Source: JAAYAY01 sp963674575 (GTDB lineage: Bacteria > Planctomycetota > Planctomycetia > Pirellulales > Thermoguttaceae). From it: a stretch of DNA of 64,000 bases. The notes beneath the pieces were generated by a model, which made no database searches, was not told the DNA's origin, and worked only from the letters and a program-made list of their open reading frames with translations. Shown piece after piece: positions 17,032 to 25,876 of the stretch (position 1 is its first letter; every line of letters starts with the position of its first letter). The DNA is taken from contig CAXXQT010000001.1 in NCBI GenBank assembly GCA_963674575.2, forward strand, positions 806,001 to 870,000, in the 5' to 3' direction. The translations under genes were made by a program, and so were the position numbers.

Positions 17032-18477
17032 ATGTTTACACCACGTCCGCTGCGGTTCCTGCTGACGGTCGCCCTGCTCCTTGTTTCGTGTTCTGTCGCC
17101 CTTGCCGTCGACCGGCCCGTGAACCTCGTACTCATCCTCACCGATAACCACGGGGCCTGGACCCTTGGGTGCTACGGCAATCCCGACATCCGCACGCCCA
17201 ATATCGATCGTTTGGCCGCGGAGGGGACGCTGTTTGAGCGGTGTTTCAGCTCCAACGCCGTCTGCTCGCCCACGCGGGCGACACTTCTCAGCGGGCTCAT
17301 GCCGTCTCAGCACGGCGTCCACTGTTACCTCGGCGGGGGCAACGTTCAGATCGGCCCGAAGGCCTACAACACGCTCGACGAGATTCGCTCCTTGCCGGAG
17401 ATCCTGGCCGATGCGGGCTATGTCTGCGGGCTCGTCGGCAAGTGGCACCTCGGCGACAACCTCCATCCCCAGGAACGCTTCTCCTATTGGATCACCATGC
17501 CCCACGGCGCCACGGCCACCTTTTACGATGCCCAGGTGATCGAGGACGGCAAGATCCGCAAGGAGCCCCAGTACCTGACCGATCTTTGGACCGACCACGC
17601 GATTCGCTTCATCGAGCAGAATCGCGAGCGGCCCTTCTTCCTCTACCTGCCCTACAACGGACCCTACGGACTGGGCGGCAGCCTCAACCGGCCGGCCCGA
17701 AACCGGCACGCCGAATACTACGCCGACCAGCCGCTGTGGTCCTTCCCACGCGGGCCCGTCCATCCCTGGCTCGTGGCCAATCGCCAGTTCATCAACAACG
17801 TGGCGGCCATGCGCCGGTACGCGGCCGAGATCAGCGGCATCGACGACGGCGTGGGACGGGTGATGGACCGCCTCAAGCAGCTCGGGCTCGACGAGAACAC
17901 GCTTGTTGTTTTCACGGGCGATCAGGGGCTCAGCGGAGGGCAGAACCATGTTTGGGGCATGGGCGACCATTCGTGGCCGCTGCACACGTTCGACTCGACG
18001 ATGCACGTGCCCCTGGTTTATCGCCACCCCGGCGCGATTCCGGCAGGCGTGCGGAGCGATATTCTCAACTCAAACTACGACATCCTGCCCACGGTCCTCA
18101 GCCTTCTGAGCCTCGGCGACCAGGTTCCGAAGGACCCGCCCCGTCCGGGCCGCGACTATTCGGCGCTTCTGCGAGGCGAGCCGCTTGAGAGCTGGGAGAA
18201 CGTCGTCTTCTACGAGTTTGAGAACTGCCGCACGATTCGCACGGACGAGTGGAAGTACACGATCCGCCGCCACCCCGACGGTCCCACCCAGCTGTACCAC
18301 ATCGCCAAGGATCCCGGCGAGCTAGACGACCTTGCCGGGCGTCCGGGCTTCGAGCAGATCGAGGAAGAACTGGCCGCACGGATCGACGATTACTTCGCGA
18401 AGTACTCGGTGCCCAAGTACGACCTCTACCACGGCGGCGGCTCGAAGTCGCTTCTTCTCACCCGCCGGCGGAAGTGA
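17032..18477 (+). CDS. Secreted sulfatase (formylglycine-dependent)
   Basis: A sulfatase that hydrolyses sulfate esters, probably of sulfated polysaccharides. The 481-residue product has a Sec signal peptide (about 1-26, ending SVALAVD), the metal-binding start NLVLILTDNHGAW, the formylglycine motif CSPTR with Cys78 as the residue to be converted by FGE, a GLVGKWHLG motif and a C-terminal domain. GGAGGGAGAG precedes the ATG. Planctomycetes carry many such enzymes; the substrate cannot be read from sequence. A deacetylase-like and a propeller protein follow on the opposite strand. Confidence 0.94.
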   Translation: MFTPRPLRFLLTVALLLVSCSVALAVDRPVNLVLILTDNHGAWTLGCYGNPDIRTPNIDRLAAEGTLFERCFSSNAVCSPTRATLLSGLMPSQHGVHCYLGGGNVQIGPKAYNTLDEIRSLPEILADAGYVCGLVGKWHLGDNLHPQERFSYWITMPHGATATFYDAQVIEDGKIRKEPQYLTDLWTDHAIRFIEQNRERPFFLYLPYNGPYGLGGSLNRPARNRHAEYYADQPLWSFPRGPVHPWLVANRQFINNVAAMRRYAAEISGIDDGVGRVMDRLKQLGLDENTLVVFTGDQGLSGGQNHVWGMGDHSWPLHTFDSTMHVPLVYRHPGAIPAGVRSDILNSNYDILPTVLSLLSLGDQVPKDPPRPGRDYSALLRGEPLESWENVVFYEFENCRTIRTDEWKYTIRRHPDGPTQLYHIAKDPGELDDLAGRPGFEQIEEELAARIDDYFAKYSVPKYDLYHGGGSKSLLLTRRRK

Positions 18478-18543
18478 GATCTTCCTCCCCAACGCTTCTT
18501 GCGAGCGAGGGGGAGGGCTGGGGTGGGGCTGGTCCCATCGCGG

Positions 18544-18726
18544 CAGACCTGCCCCGCCCAGTACCAGCCTGATCTGGTGAAGACGTTGAATAGGACGCAA
18601 CCATTTCTGCTGTGTCATTTTCGTGTCGCCACGCTGCGCGGGCTTTGGGTAAATCGTCCTGTGCCAGAGTCCACGGGCTGACGCCGCGTGGCTACAGATG
18701 TTTCGTCGCGCTGCGCGGACTTGCTG
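18544..18726. repeat. 183-bp direct repeat, copy 1
   Basis: Nearly identical to 18905-19087 (offset exactly 361 bp); the differences I see are single bases. Together the copies fill the 646-bp spacer between the convergent sulfatase and deacetylase genes. Between them lies a perfect CCCCAGGC-GTGA-GCCTGGGG hairpin at about 18764-18783 and several CTGCGCGG-type words. No open reading frame here resembles a gene. Confidence 0.9.
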
Positions 18727-18904
18727 TCGGAGAAAGCCCGCGCAGCGGTGCGATACGATTGTAGCCCCAGGCGTGAGCCTGGGGAGGAGTGGTAGCGAAG
18801 CAAGCGAGAAGCCCGCGCAGCGCGGCGGCACAACGGTGTTTCGTCCACCACTATCGTCTTTCGGGGTTTTCAACAGACCAGCCGGGGGGGCGGTGCCGTT
18901 GCGA

Positions 18905-19087
18905 CAGACCTGCCCCGCCCAGTACCAGCCTGATCTGGTGAAGACGTTGAATAGGACGCAACCATTTCTGCTGTGTCATTTTCGTGTCGCCACGCTGCGC
19001 GGGCTTTGGGTAAATCGTCCTGTGCCAGAGTCCACGGGCTGACGCCGCGTGGCAACAGATGTTTCGCCGCGCTGCGCGGACTTGCTG
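18905..19087. repeat. 183-bp direct repeat, copy 2
   Basis: Second copy of the duplication starting at 18544. It begins CAGACCTGCCCCGCCCAG and ends GCGCGGACTTGCTG. Both copies have the same orientation, so a 361-bp block was duplicated in tandem and its second unit then lost or replaced sequence. Confidence 0.9.
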
Positions 19088-19123
19088 CCAGGTAAGGCCT
19101 GTCCCTCGCAGCCCCGACCTCAC

Positions 19124-20557
19124 TTACTCCGGTGCTCGGCAGGTGGCGAACAATCGGCCGCGCTGGCCGTTGGAGGCGAAATCCACTTGGGCTGCGGAGT
19201 AGTAGCGTCCACCGTGCCAATAGTCGCCCGTCCGAGCCCGGGAGACGTCGGCCGTAACGCTCCATTGCTCGCCCGCCGCAAGCTCTTCGCGATCCCGGCG
19301 CAGCAGCCCGGGGGCGAACGCCGGGGGAAGGGAGACGGTTAAGGCGAGGTCCGTCAGCGCCGTCTTTCCCGCGTTCTCTAGCCGATAGGTTACCTTCCCG
19401 CTTTCCGGATCGAACGTGACGGACGCCTTCAGGCCGGCGAACTTCTTGCTGCCCTCTTCGGACATCGCGTCGATTTTCACGGGCGCACCGCAACGAGGGT
19501 CGTGGGGCACGTTGATGATCGTCTTGCCGTCGGCCTTGTGGACCACGCAATCGGCGCCGTCCACCTTGGCGGAACGGATCGAGTCGCCGTTGAAGACGAG
19601 GGTGAGGGGGACGTCGTTCCCCAACTCGAATCCGCTGGGACGCACGATCGCGTATTTTCCTGCGCCGAGCGATTCGACGGTCGTGTTTCGACGCTGCTTG
19701 GCGAAGGCCGCATATTCGGTTTGCGTGCAGTGCCAGAAGTCGTCCCAGTCTTTCAGTTCGCCCATCACCTGGCCGAGATGTTCCAGTTCGTCGCCCACCT
19801 GCCAGGGATGAACGCCCAGGAAGATGCAGTCGGATGTCTTGCGGCTCTGCGCCTCATTGTCGCGGACCTTTTCGATCTGTTTCCAGAACTTGTCGGCGTC
19901 GACCTGCCGATCGCCGGGAACGACCTGCAGGCCGGTGGAAATCACGTCTTTCGGAAGATGCGGGTTACCCAGGACGAAGTGGGCGTAGACGCAGTGGAGA
20001 TACCGGGTGCGAAGCACGGCCTCGGTTACGCCTTCGAGCACTTCGGGCCGATCCTTGTCCTGATAGGCGCCGTAGGGGAAGGCCAGCGAGTTGACGGGGC
20101 GGTCCGTCAGGCATTCCAAGGCGATGCGATTGGCCATCAATTCGTAGAAAGCCTCGTTGACCGGCAGTTCGGGCAGACGCGGATGGGAGACGCTATGGCC
20201 GCCGATCGAGCATTCGCCTTTCCCGGTCAGCGTGTAGGCGAGCGATCCCTTTTGCTCTTCGGGCTTGCGGGAGTTCAGGTAGAAAGTGCCGCGAATTCCG
20301 CTGGCCAGCATCTTGCGTCGGATGTTCAATGCGTTCGGGTTGCTGTCGTCCCATCGTGTCGACATTCCCCAGCGGTGATTGTCGTACACGGACGCAAGCT
20401 GTGGTGTGTCGGTCGTTCCTTCCACCACGAGCACCTGGCGGTAGGTCTCGACCTTGCCGTATTCGGTCTTGCCGTCGTCTGCCGTCGCGTTTGAGTTCAC
20501 CATGCTTGTTGCCATCACGAAGAGACCGGTTATCGCCATCGTCCACTGTTTCGTCAC
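19124..20557 (-). CDS. Secreted polysaccharide deacetylase-like (NodB-fold) protein
   Basis: A 477-residue exported protein: signal peptide (about 1-27), a NodB-like region with a metal-site-type motif GGHSVSHPRLPEL and LAFPYGAYQDKDRPE, then a C-terminal beta-rich domain (about 330-470). CE4 enzymes remove acetyl groups from chitin, xylan or peptidoglycan; here the usual first Asp-Asp motif is replaced by RWDDSNPNALNIRR, which could still provide Asp. The start is the GTG at 20557, with AAGGAG 7-8 nt upstream. Substrate unknown. Family call moderately secure. Confidence 0.75.
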   Translation of the reverse strand: MTKQWTMAITGLFVMATSMVNSNATADDGKTEYGKVETYRQVLVVEGTTDTPQLASVYDNHRWGMSTRWDDSNPNALNIRRKMLASGIRGTFYLNSRKPEEQKGSLAYTLTGKGECSIGGHSVSHPRLPELPVNEAFYELMANRIALECLTDRPVNSLAFPYGAYQDKDRPEVLEGVTEAVLRTRYLHCVYAHFVLGNPHLPKDVISTGLQVVPGDRQVDADKFWKQIEKVRDNEAQSRKTSDCIFLGVHPWQVGDELEHLGQVMGELKDWDDFWHCTQTEYAAFAKQRRNTTVESLGAGKYAIVRPSGFELGNDVPLTLVFNGDSIRSAKVDGADCVVHKADGKTIINVPHDPRCGAPVKIDAMSEEGSKKFAGLKASVTFDPESGKVTYRLENAGKTALTDLALTVSLPPAFAPGLLRRDREELAAGEQWSVTADVSRARTGDYWHGGRYYSAAQVDFASNGQRGRLFATCRAPE

Positions 20558-20728
20558 GGAGTTCTCCTTGTTATTCGAAGCCGAGCTCTTGAGATAACCA
20601 CTTCACGTCGAGTACCCAGGCCTGTTGACGTACAAACGTAGCCCGGCTTCTGCGGAACAGGAGCCGGCTACTCATCTCACGGCTCCCAGACCTGGGCCTC
20701 TCCATTGTAATCAAAACGCCGTCCCATA

Positions 20729-22072
20729 TCATTTACCGATAGAGTCTCCGCCCATCAGCCTCAGGCAGACCACCCGATCTCGCCCCCGAACATACAGCAG
20801 CCCGTGGGCCAGGATTGGGGCGGCCCAGGCCGGGGCGCGGAGCAGTCGCTCGCCGGCGGATTCGTCGCGGAGCACCACCTGGGCCTTGAGCTGATAGGCT
20901 TCCGGCGTGGCTTCCACGAGACGCAACACGCCGTCCTCGCTCAGGCAGACGAAGTGCCCGTCGACGTAGAGCAGCGAAGCCCGCGACAGGCCGAACTCGC
21001 TCCATAGGACCCGCCCGGTTTTCCATTCAATGCACCGGAGTTCCGCCTCCGACCTGTGACGTCCGCTGGACCCGTAGAGATATCCCTGGTGATAGATGGG
21101 CGTGTTCCAGTGGGCCTTCATCGCCTTGTCGCGCCTTGTCGGAGAATCTTGCCACACCACGTCGTAGCCGCCCGGCTTCACTCGCAACAGGGCCGAGCCT
21201 GGCCCGTAGGCTTCGGTCATGAACACCTCGTCGCCCACAACCACGGGCGTGCTTGCGTTCACGCTGTCGCGGAGTCGGCTTCGCCAGAGAAAGTGGAAGT
21301 CGATCTTGCCCGTCTGGGGCTCGAAGCCCATCAACCCCGCCCGGGCGAAGAGGAATCCCCATCGGCGACCCTCAATGGTTGCCAGTTGCGGCGCGGCGTA
21401 GCTGGCCAATTCGTCGCCCACGGCGTAGCGAACCTCTCCCGTGCGTTTGTCGAAGGCGACCAAGGCCGTCCCGTTCGGTTGAGCCCGGTCCAGGTCGTAG
21501 CGTCCGGCGTCCTGGGATTCGGGCGGACTGCCTCCGACCATGGCGAGCAGCAAGTCGCCTTCCACAACGGGTGTGCTGCCCACGCCAAAGAAGTTCTGGA
21601 CGACGCCGAACCGCTTAAACGTGTCGACTTTCCAGATGAGCGAGCCGTCGCCGGCGTCGACGCAGTGGAGCATTCCTCCGGCCCCGTAAAGATAGACCCG
21701 CCCTTGGTCGACCACGGGAGAGCAGCGGGGGCCGTTGTTGTATCCGAGATAGTCCTTGTAGTCGGTAGGGTAGCCGAACTTCCACAGGAACTTGCCCGTG
21801 GCGGCGCTCAGGCATGTGAGCCGCGCTTCGTCGCCGTGGCGATCGAACTGGTAGTAGCGTCCGTCGGCCACCGCGCCGATTCCGTAGCTCGAACCCAACT
21901 CACGCTGCCAGACGATCGGCGGGCCGGTCTCGGGCCACTCGGTCAGCAGGCCTGTTTCGGTCGACTTGCCGTCCCGCGTGGGGCCGAGGAAGCAGGGCCA
22001 GTCGGCGCCCGCAAACAGGAGAACGGCCAAGAAAGCAGTGACGATCGGTTGGTTTGTGGGGGTCTTGCTCAT
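20729..22072 (-). CDS. Secreted PQQ-type beta-propeller protein
   Basis: About 447 residues with an N-terminal hydrophobic segment (about 9-25) and repeated propeller blades of the PQQ/YVTN type, each with an AxTGxxxW-like turn (AATGKFLWKFGYP, DAGDGSLIWKVD, EWKTGRVLWSEFG). It begins after the signal with the WPCFLGPTRDGKSTET segment common to planctomycete outer-membrane assembly-like propellers. No cofactor-specific residues were identified, so enzymatic activity is not claimed. The ATG at 22072 is preferred; the earlier start at 22102 lacks a better ribosome site. Downstream of the repeat block at 22.1 kb, in divergence with nothing recognisable. Confidence 0.82.
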   Translation of the reverse strand: MSKTPTNQPIVTAFLAVLLFAGADWPCFLGPTRDGKSTETGLLTEWPETGPPIVWQRELGSSYGIGAVADGRYYQFDRHGDEARLTCLSAATGKFLWKFGYPTDYKDYLGYNNGPRCSPVVDQGRVYLYGAGGMLHCVDAGDGSLIWKVDTFKRFGVVQNFFGVGSTPVVEGDLLLAMVGGSPPESQDAGRYDLDRAQPNGTALVAFDKRTGEVRYAVGDELASYAAPQLATIEGRRWGFLFARAGLMGFEPQTGKIDFHFLWRSRLRDSVNASTPVVVGDEVFMTEAYGPGSALLRVKPGGYDVVWQDSPTRRDKAMKAHWNTPIYHQGYLYGSSGRHRSEAELRCIEWKTGRVLWSEFGLSRASLLYVDGHFVCLSEDGVLRLVEATPEAYQLKAQVVLRDESAGERLLRAPAWAAPILAHGLLYVRGRDRVVCLRLMGGDSIGK

Positions 22073-22104
22073 AAGCACCATGATAATTGCAGCGGACGGC
22101 ACTC

Positions 22105-22367
22105 AGTAGGTCCCGGGCGCCGCACGGGACCCTGACCGATCATGTGATGTTCAATTTCAACCGCTTCACAGGCCAAGCGGCGTTTGAAATGGAGAGCGAG
22201 GTTCCACTTCAGGGTTCCGTGCGGCGCCCGGAACCTACTGGGTGTACGGCCCCCTGACCGATCGTATGATGTTCGATTTCAACCGTTTTGCAGGCCAGAC
22301 GGTGTTCGAGCTGGGGAGTGGGGTTCCGCTTCAGGGTTCCGTGCGGCGCCCGGAACCTACCGGGGGC
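22105..22367. repeat. Dispersed repeat family B, tandem copies
   Basis: Two consecutive ~122-bp units begin with CCCTGACCGATC at 22130 and 22252 and each ends near TGCGGCGCCCGGAACCTAC. A left-hand inverted piece (GTAGGTCCCGGGCGCCGCAC at 22106) pairs with either unit's right end. The block fills half of the 531-bp spacer upstream of the propeller gene. The remainder (22368-22603) shows no gene. Confidence 0.8.
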
Positions 22368-22603
22368 ACGGGACCTGCTGGCGCATAAGAGAATCTCGGA
22401 GCCCCGGCTTGTGCCGCTTTGCGGTGGGATTTGAAGAATCGCGTTTACAGGAAAGAAACGTTGCGGGTTGGACGTCGGGCACGTTTGCGGGAATGCCTGG
22501 CGTCCTCGTTCTTCTACCTTTCCCTGCGGCAGTCGCTTGATTGGGGCTCCGAGATATCGCGGGTAGGATTGGTTGGGGACTCTGCCCCTTACGAACTCAC
22601 GGT

Positions 22604-23521
22604 TCACGCGGCCGGTCGCGCCGACTCGATCTTCTTGGCATCGACGGCGACGATCGTTAGTTTATGCCGATCGGCGAATTGCACAACCTCGGCTTCGTCC
22701 AGAATAATCGTTCGTCCGGCTTCGACGGCCAGCACTTTGGCTCGGGCCGCCACCATCGTCTCCAGTGTTTTCACGCCGATGGTCGGCACGTCGAAACGCA
22801 TGTCTTGTTGTGGCTTGGCCACTTTCACGACGGTGAATCCACCGGAGCGGCAGAGTTCCCCCGCCCGTTGGATGCAGCGATCCGTGCCCTCGACCGCCTC
22901 GACGGCCAGGACGGTTTGGTTCTTCACGGCCACGCTCTGGCCGATGTCGAGTCCGCCCATCTGCTTGGCGACCTGCCAGCCTATCTCAATATCGAGTTGC
23001 TGCGGCGCAGTCACTGCTCGCTTGGTGAGCACGCCTTCCTTGACGAGCAGTTCCGGGGCAAAATCCGTGGCAGGGCACAAGTGAATCCCCTCCGATTCAA
23101 ACAGGTCGACGACGACGCCCATGAGGGTGTCGTCCTTGCAATCCTTGCGGCGCGTGAAGAAGTGGTGGATGAACGCCCGCGATGTTTTGAAATCCGGCAT
23201 TTGCCGCAGGATGAAGAATGGCTGGAAGAGAAGGTGCTTGAAGATCTTGCCCGCCATGGTGGCGTGTTCGATGCCGCGGCGGCGCATGTATCGGCTTGCC
23301 CGGCCGAATTTTGCCATGCCGCACAGCTGAAACTCGGTACACACCTCGGCCAGTCGCGGATCGGCGTGATTCGGCACGCCGAGACAGTAGACCTCGCAGC
23401 CTTGCGCCCGCAGGGCCTCGGCGATCAGCACGGGATAGCGTCCCCAGCCGGCAAACAGCCCGACACGGCGCACGCCGTCACGGGGCAACGATGGGGTCGG
23501 GATGTCGTTGGAAGCGGCCAC
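22604..23521 (-). CDS. lpxI: UDP-2,3-diacylglucosamine pyrophosphatase LpxI
   Basis: LpxI cleaves UDP-2,3-diacylglucosamine to lipid X plus UMP, replacing LpxH in many bacteria. The 305-residue product has the N-terminal GLFAGWGRYPVLIAEALRAQ nucleotide-binding start, the conserved middle (FKTSRAFIHHFFTRRKDCKDD) and the C-terminal catalytic domain with VAVKNQTVLAVEAVEGTD, DMRFDVPTIG and an ending GRTIILDEAEVV, all typical of the family (former DUF1009). The start is GTG at 23521. Directly downstream of lpxD with 53 bp between, so a two-gene lipid A operon. Confidence 0.93.
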   Translation of the reverse strand: MAASNDIPTPSLPRDGVRRVGLFAGWGRYPVLIAEALRAQGCEVYCLGVPNHADPRLAEVCTEFQLCGMAKFGRASRYMRRRGIEHATMAGKIFKHLLFQPFFILRQMPDFKTSRAFIHHFFTRRKDCKDDTLMGVVVDLFESEGIHLCPATDFAPELLVKEGVLTKRAVTAPQQLDIEIGWQVAKQMGGLDIGQSVAVKNQTVLAVEAVEGTDRCIQRAGELCRSGGFTVVKVAKPQQDMRFDVPTIGVKTLETMVAARAKVLAVEAGRTIILDEAEVVQFADRHKLTIVAVDAKKIESARPAA

Positions 23522-23574
23522 GGGGACATTCCGAAAAGGGGACGAGATTCACGGTTCCGCCAGGCGGGCGTATT

Positions 23575-24633
23575 CTACGACACGCTTTCCTGCTGGACCT
23601 GGTCTGCAATCTGGCTCGCCAGTTTCTGGACTTGCTTCTGCAGTTGCTTGAGTTGTTTTCGCATTTCCGGCAGGCGGGCGAGGGCGGCCTGCTTGATGGC
23701 TTGCTCGCGGACGGGCGTGGCCGGTACACCCACGTAGCGTCCGTGGGCCGGGATGTCGCTGATCACGCCCGCCATCGCTCCGAGAATCGCGCCGGTGCCG
23801 ATCGTCGTGTGGTCTTTCACGCCGACCTGGCCGGCCATGACCACGTAGTCGCCTGTCGTCGTGCTTCCGGCGATGCCGACCTGGGCGCAGAGCATGTTGT
23901 GCCGGCCGAGCCGGCAGTTGTGGGCCACCTGGACGAGGTTGTCGATCTTGGTTCCCTCGCCGATGAGCGTGGCGCCGTAGGTGCCGCGGTCGATCGTGCT
24001 GTTTGCTCCGACCTCCACATCGGATTCGAGGACCACGTTTCCGAGTTGCGAAGAGAGCCGGTGTGTGCCCGTCGAGCTGTCGTAGCCGAAGCCGTGCGCT
24101 CCGAGGACCACGCCCGCATGAAGGATGCAGCGCGGCCCGACGACCGTGTCTTCGTAGAGCACGGCGTTCGGATAGATGGTTACGTCGTCGGCGATGCGGC
24201 AGCCGGCTTGGATTTTCACGCCCGAGTGGATCGTAACCCGGTCGCCAATCACGACGTCGTCGCCGACCACGGCGCGGGGGTGGATGTCGATTTCCTGTCC
24301 CAGGGTGGCCGTGGCGCTGACGAACGCCTCAGGGCTGACTCCCCGGCGTGGCGGCGATCGATGGGGCCGGAAATGAGACACGATCGTCGCGAATGCCCCG
24401 TGGACGTTGTCGACTCGAATGAGAGGGCGACCGTTGGGGACGAGATCGGCCGGGGCCAGGATTGCCGAGGCCTGGCATTCCTTCAGGCATGCTTCCCGGT
24501 CTGCTCGGTCGAGCATGGTGATGTGGCCGGTGCGGGCGTCGCACAAAGGGGCGGCGCCACAAATTGCCAGATTGCCGTCGCCGTGCAGTTCTCCGCCGAC
24601 GAGCTCGGCCAACTGCGCTAGAGTCGCTTCCAT
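23575..24633 (-). CDS. lpxD: UDP-3-O-(3-hydroxyacyl)glucosamine N-acyltransferase
   Basis: LpxD adds the second hydroxyacyl chain in lipid A synthesis. The 352-residue product has the N-terminal uridine-binding domain (about 1-95, LAELVGGELHGDGNL, RVDNVHGAFATIVSHF), a left-handed beta-helix of hexapeptide repeats (about 100-300) that includes the catalytic-His region VVLGAHGFGY, and a C-terminal helix (about 315-350) rich in Lys/Gln. Length matches the family (~340). AAGGA lies about 9 nt before the ATG. First gene of the lpxD-lpxI pair. Confidence 0.95.
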   Translation of the reverse strand: MEATLAQLAELVGGELHGDGNLAICGAAPLCDARTGHITMLDRADREACLKECQASAILAPADLVPNGRPLIRVDNVHGAFATIVSHFRPHRSPPRRGVSPEAFVSATATLGQEIDIHPRAVVGDDVVIGDRVTIHSGVKIQAGCRIADDVTIYPNAVLYEDTVVGPRCILHAGVVLGAHGFGYDSSTGTHRLSSQLGNVVLESDVEVGANSTIDRGTYGATLIGEGTKIDNLVQVAHNCRLGRHNMLCAQVGIAGSTTTGDYVVMAGQVGVKDHTTIGTGAILGAMAGVISDIPAHGRYVGVPATPVREQAIKQAALARLPEMRKQLKQLQKQVQKLASQIADQVQQESVS

Positions 24634-24902
24634 CCTAAGGAATCCTTTCCAAAACGACCGTCAGGTGCCCCCCTGATTTGCGGGATGGGCGAACCAGGGC
24701 ATCTCATGCTACCCGATCGGATGGAGGTGGACAATAGCAGTCCCAGCACAGGAGGAGAGGCTGGAGGCTGAAGGGCTGGAAGACAGGGGACTCGGCGTAT
24801 CGGACTCGGTTCGGGATCCCGTCTCTCTTTCTCGGATGCTGAACTGGTCGGAAGCTGAAGAGGGCGAGGATTTTTGCCGATGGAATACCCATTGGCCCCC
24901 GG

Positions 24903-24931
24903 TTGACGTAGTGCCGGGTCGCTGGTAAACA
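24903..24931 (+). promoter_or_regulatory. Predicted promoter of tRNA-Ala
   Basis: TTGACG (24903-24908) and TAAACA (24926-24931) are 17 bp apart and about 50 bp upstream of the tRNA; an overlapping CATAAT at 24930-24935 is an alternative -10. The spacer 24634-24902 shows no gene. Confidence 0.45.
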
Positions 24932-24979
24932 TAATGGTTTCCACGACACATGGTGGCGAAGCCAAGTGTCGCCCAATAT

Positions 24980-25052
24980 GGGGGATTAGCTCAGTTGGGA
25001 GAGCGTCTGGCTGGCAGCCAGAAGGTCATCGGTTCAAGTCCGTTATCCTCCA
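24980..25052 (+). tRNA. tRNA-Ala(GGC)
   Basis: A 73-nt cloverleaf: acceptor GGGGGAT pairs with ATCCTCC (one G-T), D-arm GCTC...GAGC, anticodon stem TCTGG/CCAGA with loop CTGGCAG (anticodon GGC, alanine), T-loop TTCAAGT with one apparent T-stem mismatch. CCA is not encoded. Confidence 0.93.
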
Positions 25053-25065
25053 CTATCAACAGAAA

Positions 25066-25101
25066 GCCCGCTGTAACAACGAGTTACGGCGGGTGTTTTT
25101 G
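25066..25101 (+). terminator. Intrinsic terminator of tRNA-Ala
   Basis: CCCGCTGTAAC and GTTACGGCGGG form an 11-bp stem with one wobble position, followed by TGTTTTTGTTTC. It begins 14 nt after the tRNA. Confidence 0.85.
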
Positions 25102-25876
25102 TTTCTTGGGGGCGGGTGTCTTCCGGCAGATTTTTCTCGTCGATGCACTTCTGCGTGCAGATGTGCGTATGGCGGTGACGGCACTTTCTGGATGGGGAGG
25201 TGCTTCTGGGGGGGCTCAGTCTGCGCATCCTCCCCTTTCCTCACCCCCATCCTTGCCCTTGCGTGCATGATCGTGCGGCGGGAGCAGATGGATGTCAAGT
25301 TCTCGAGCCGTTTCACCATGTACTGAATAGAGAACAACAGTGAATCCCATTTGGGAGATGGAGCGATGCCAGACGGACGACGAAAACGACGGCACAGTGC
25401 GATTGTGGCCAAACGCGAGTGGTACGCCCGGCACCGCGCCATGCGGTTTCGCAGGAGATTCGGCCTGGCAGGCGACTCGGTTTGTCAGGGGCCCTCGGCC
25501 CGCGTGGCGTGCGGTCAGGAACGGATCGCAGTCGAGAAGAGTGGTGGCGTGGCGTTCACTGCAATCTGTTAATTCTCTTCCGGCGGAGGAGCCCGAAATC
25601 TCAATCGGTGCTCGCCGCATACGGAGGCTGTGCTGTTGCCTCCGGCGCCCTGTCAGGTTTGGAAATTGGGGCACATCTTGACGCAACGTGTTGGCACTGG
25701 CTGGCAAGCAGCCTGTGGCACCGAAGCCCAGGTTTGACGGAAAACGTCCTGCCTGATGGCCCTTCTTGCGTCTGGCTCGCTTCGTCTGCTCCGGCGCGTT
25801 ATGATCTCGGACGTTTGGTGAAGAAGCTCCATTGGGGAACATGATTTGAGCCCCGGCGAAAGGGAGGAAGCGTATC
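25102..25876. other. Intergenic region without recognisable gene
   Basis: Open frames on both strands here have no domain, signal or codon character that I recognise. The only structured element seen is a 25-bp word at 25683-25707 that is identical to 30983-31007. Its last 200 bp contain GGGAGGAAG just before the DegT gene start. Confidence 0.5.
25683..25707. repeat. Short dispersed word (copy 1 of an identical pair)
   Basis: GCAACGTGTTGGCACTGGCT and the next five bases (25 bp in all) recur exactly at 30983-31007. A diverged copy near 1285 shares GGCACTGGC..GCAAGCAGCCTG-type sequence with this copy. Confidence 0.7.
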
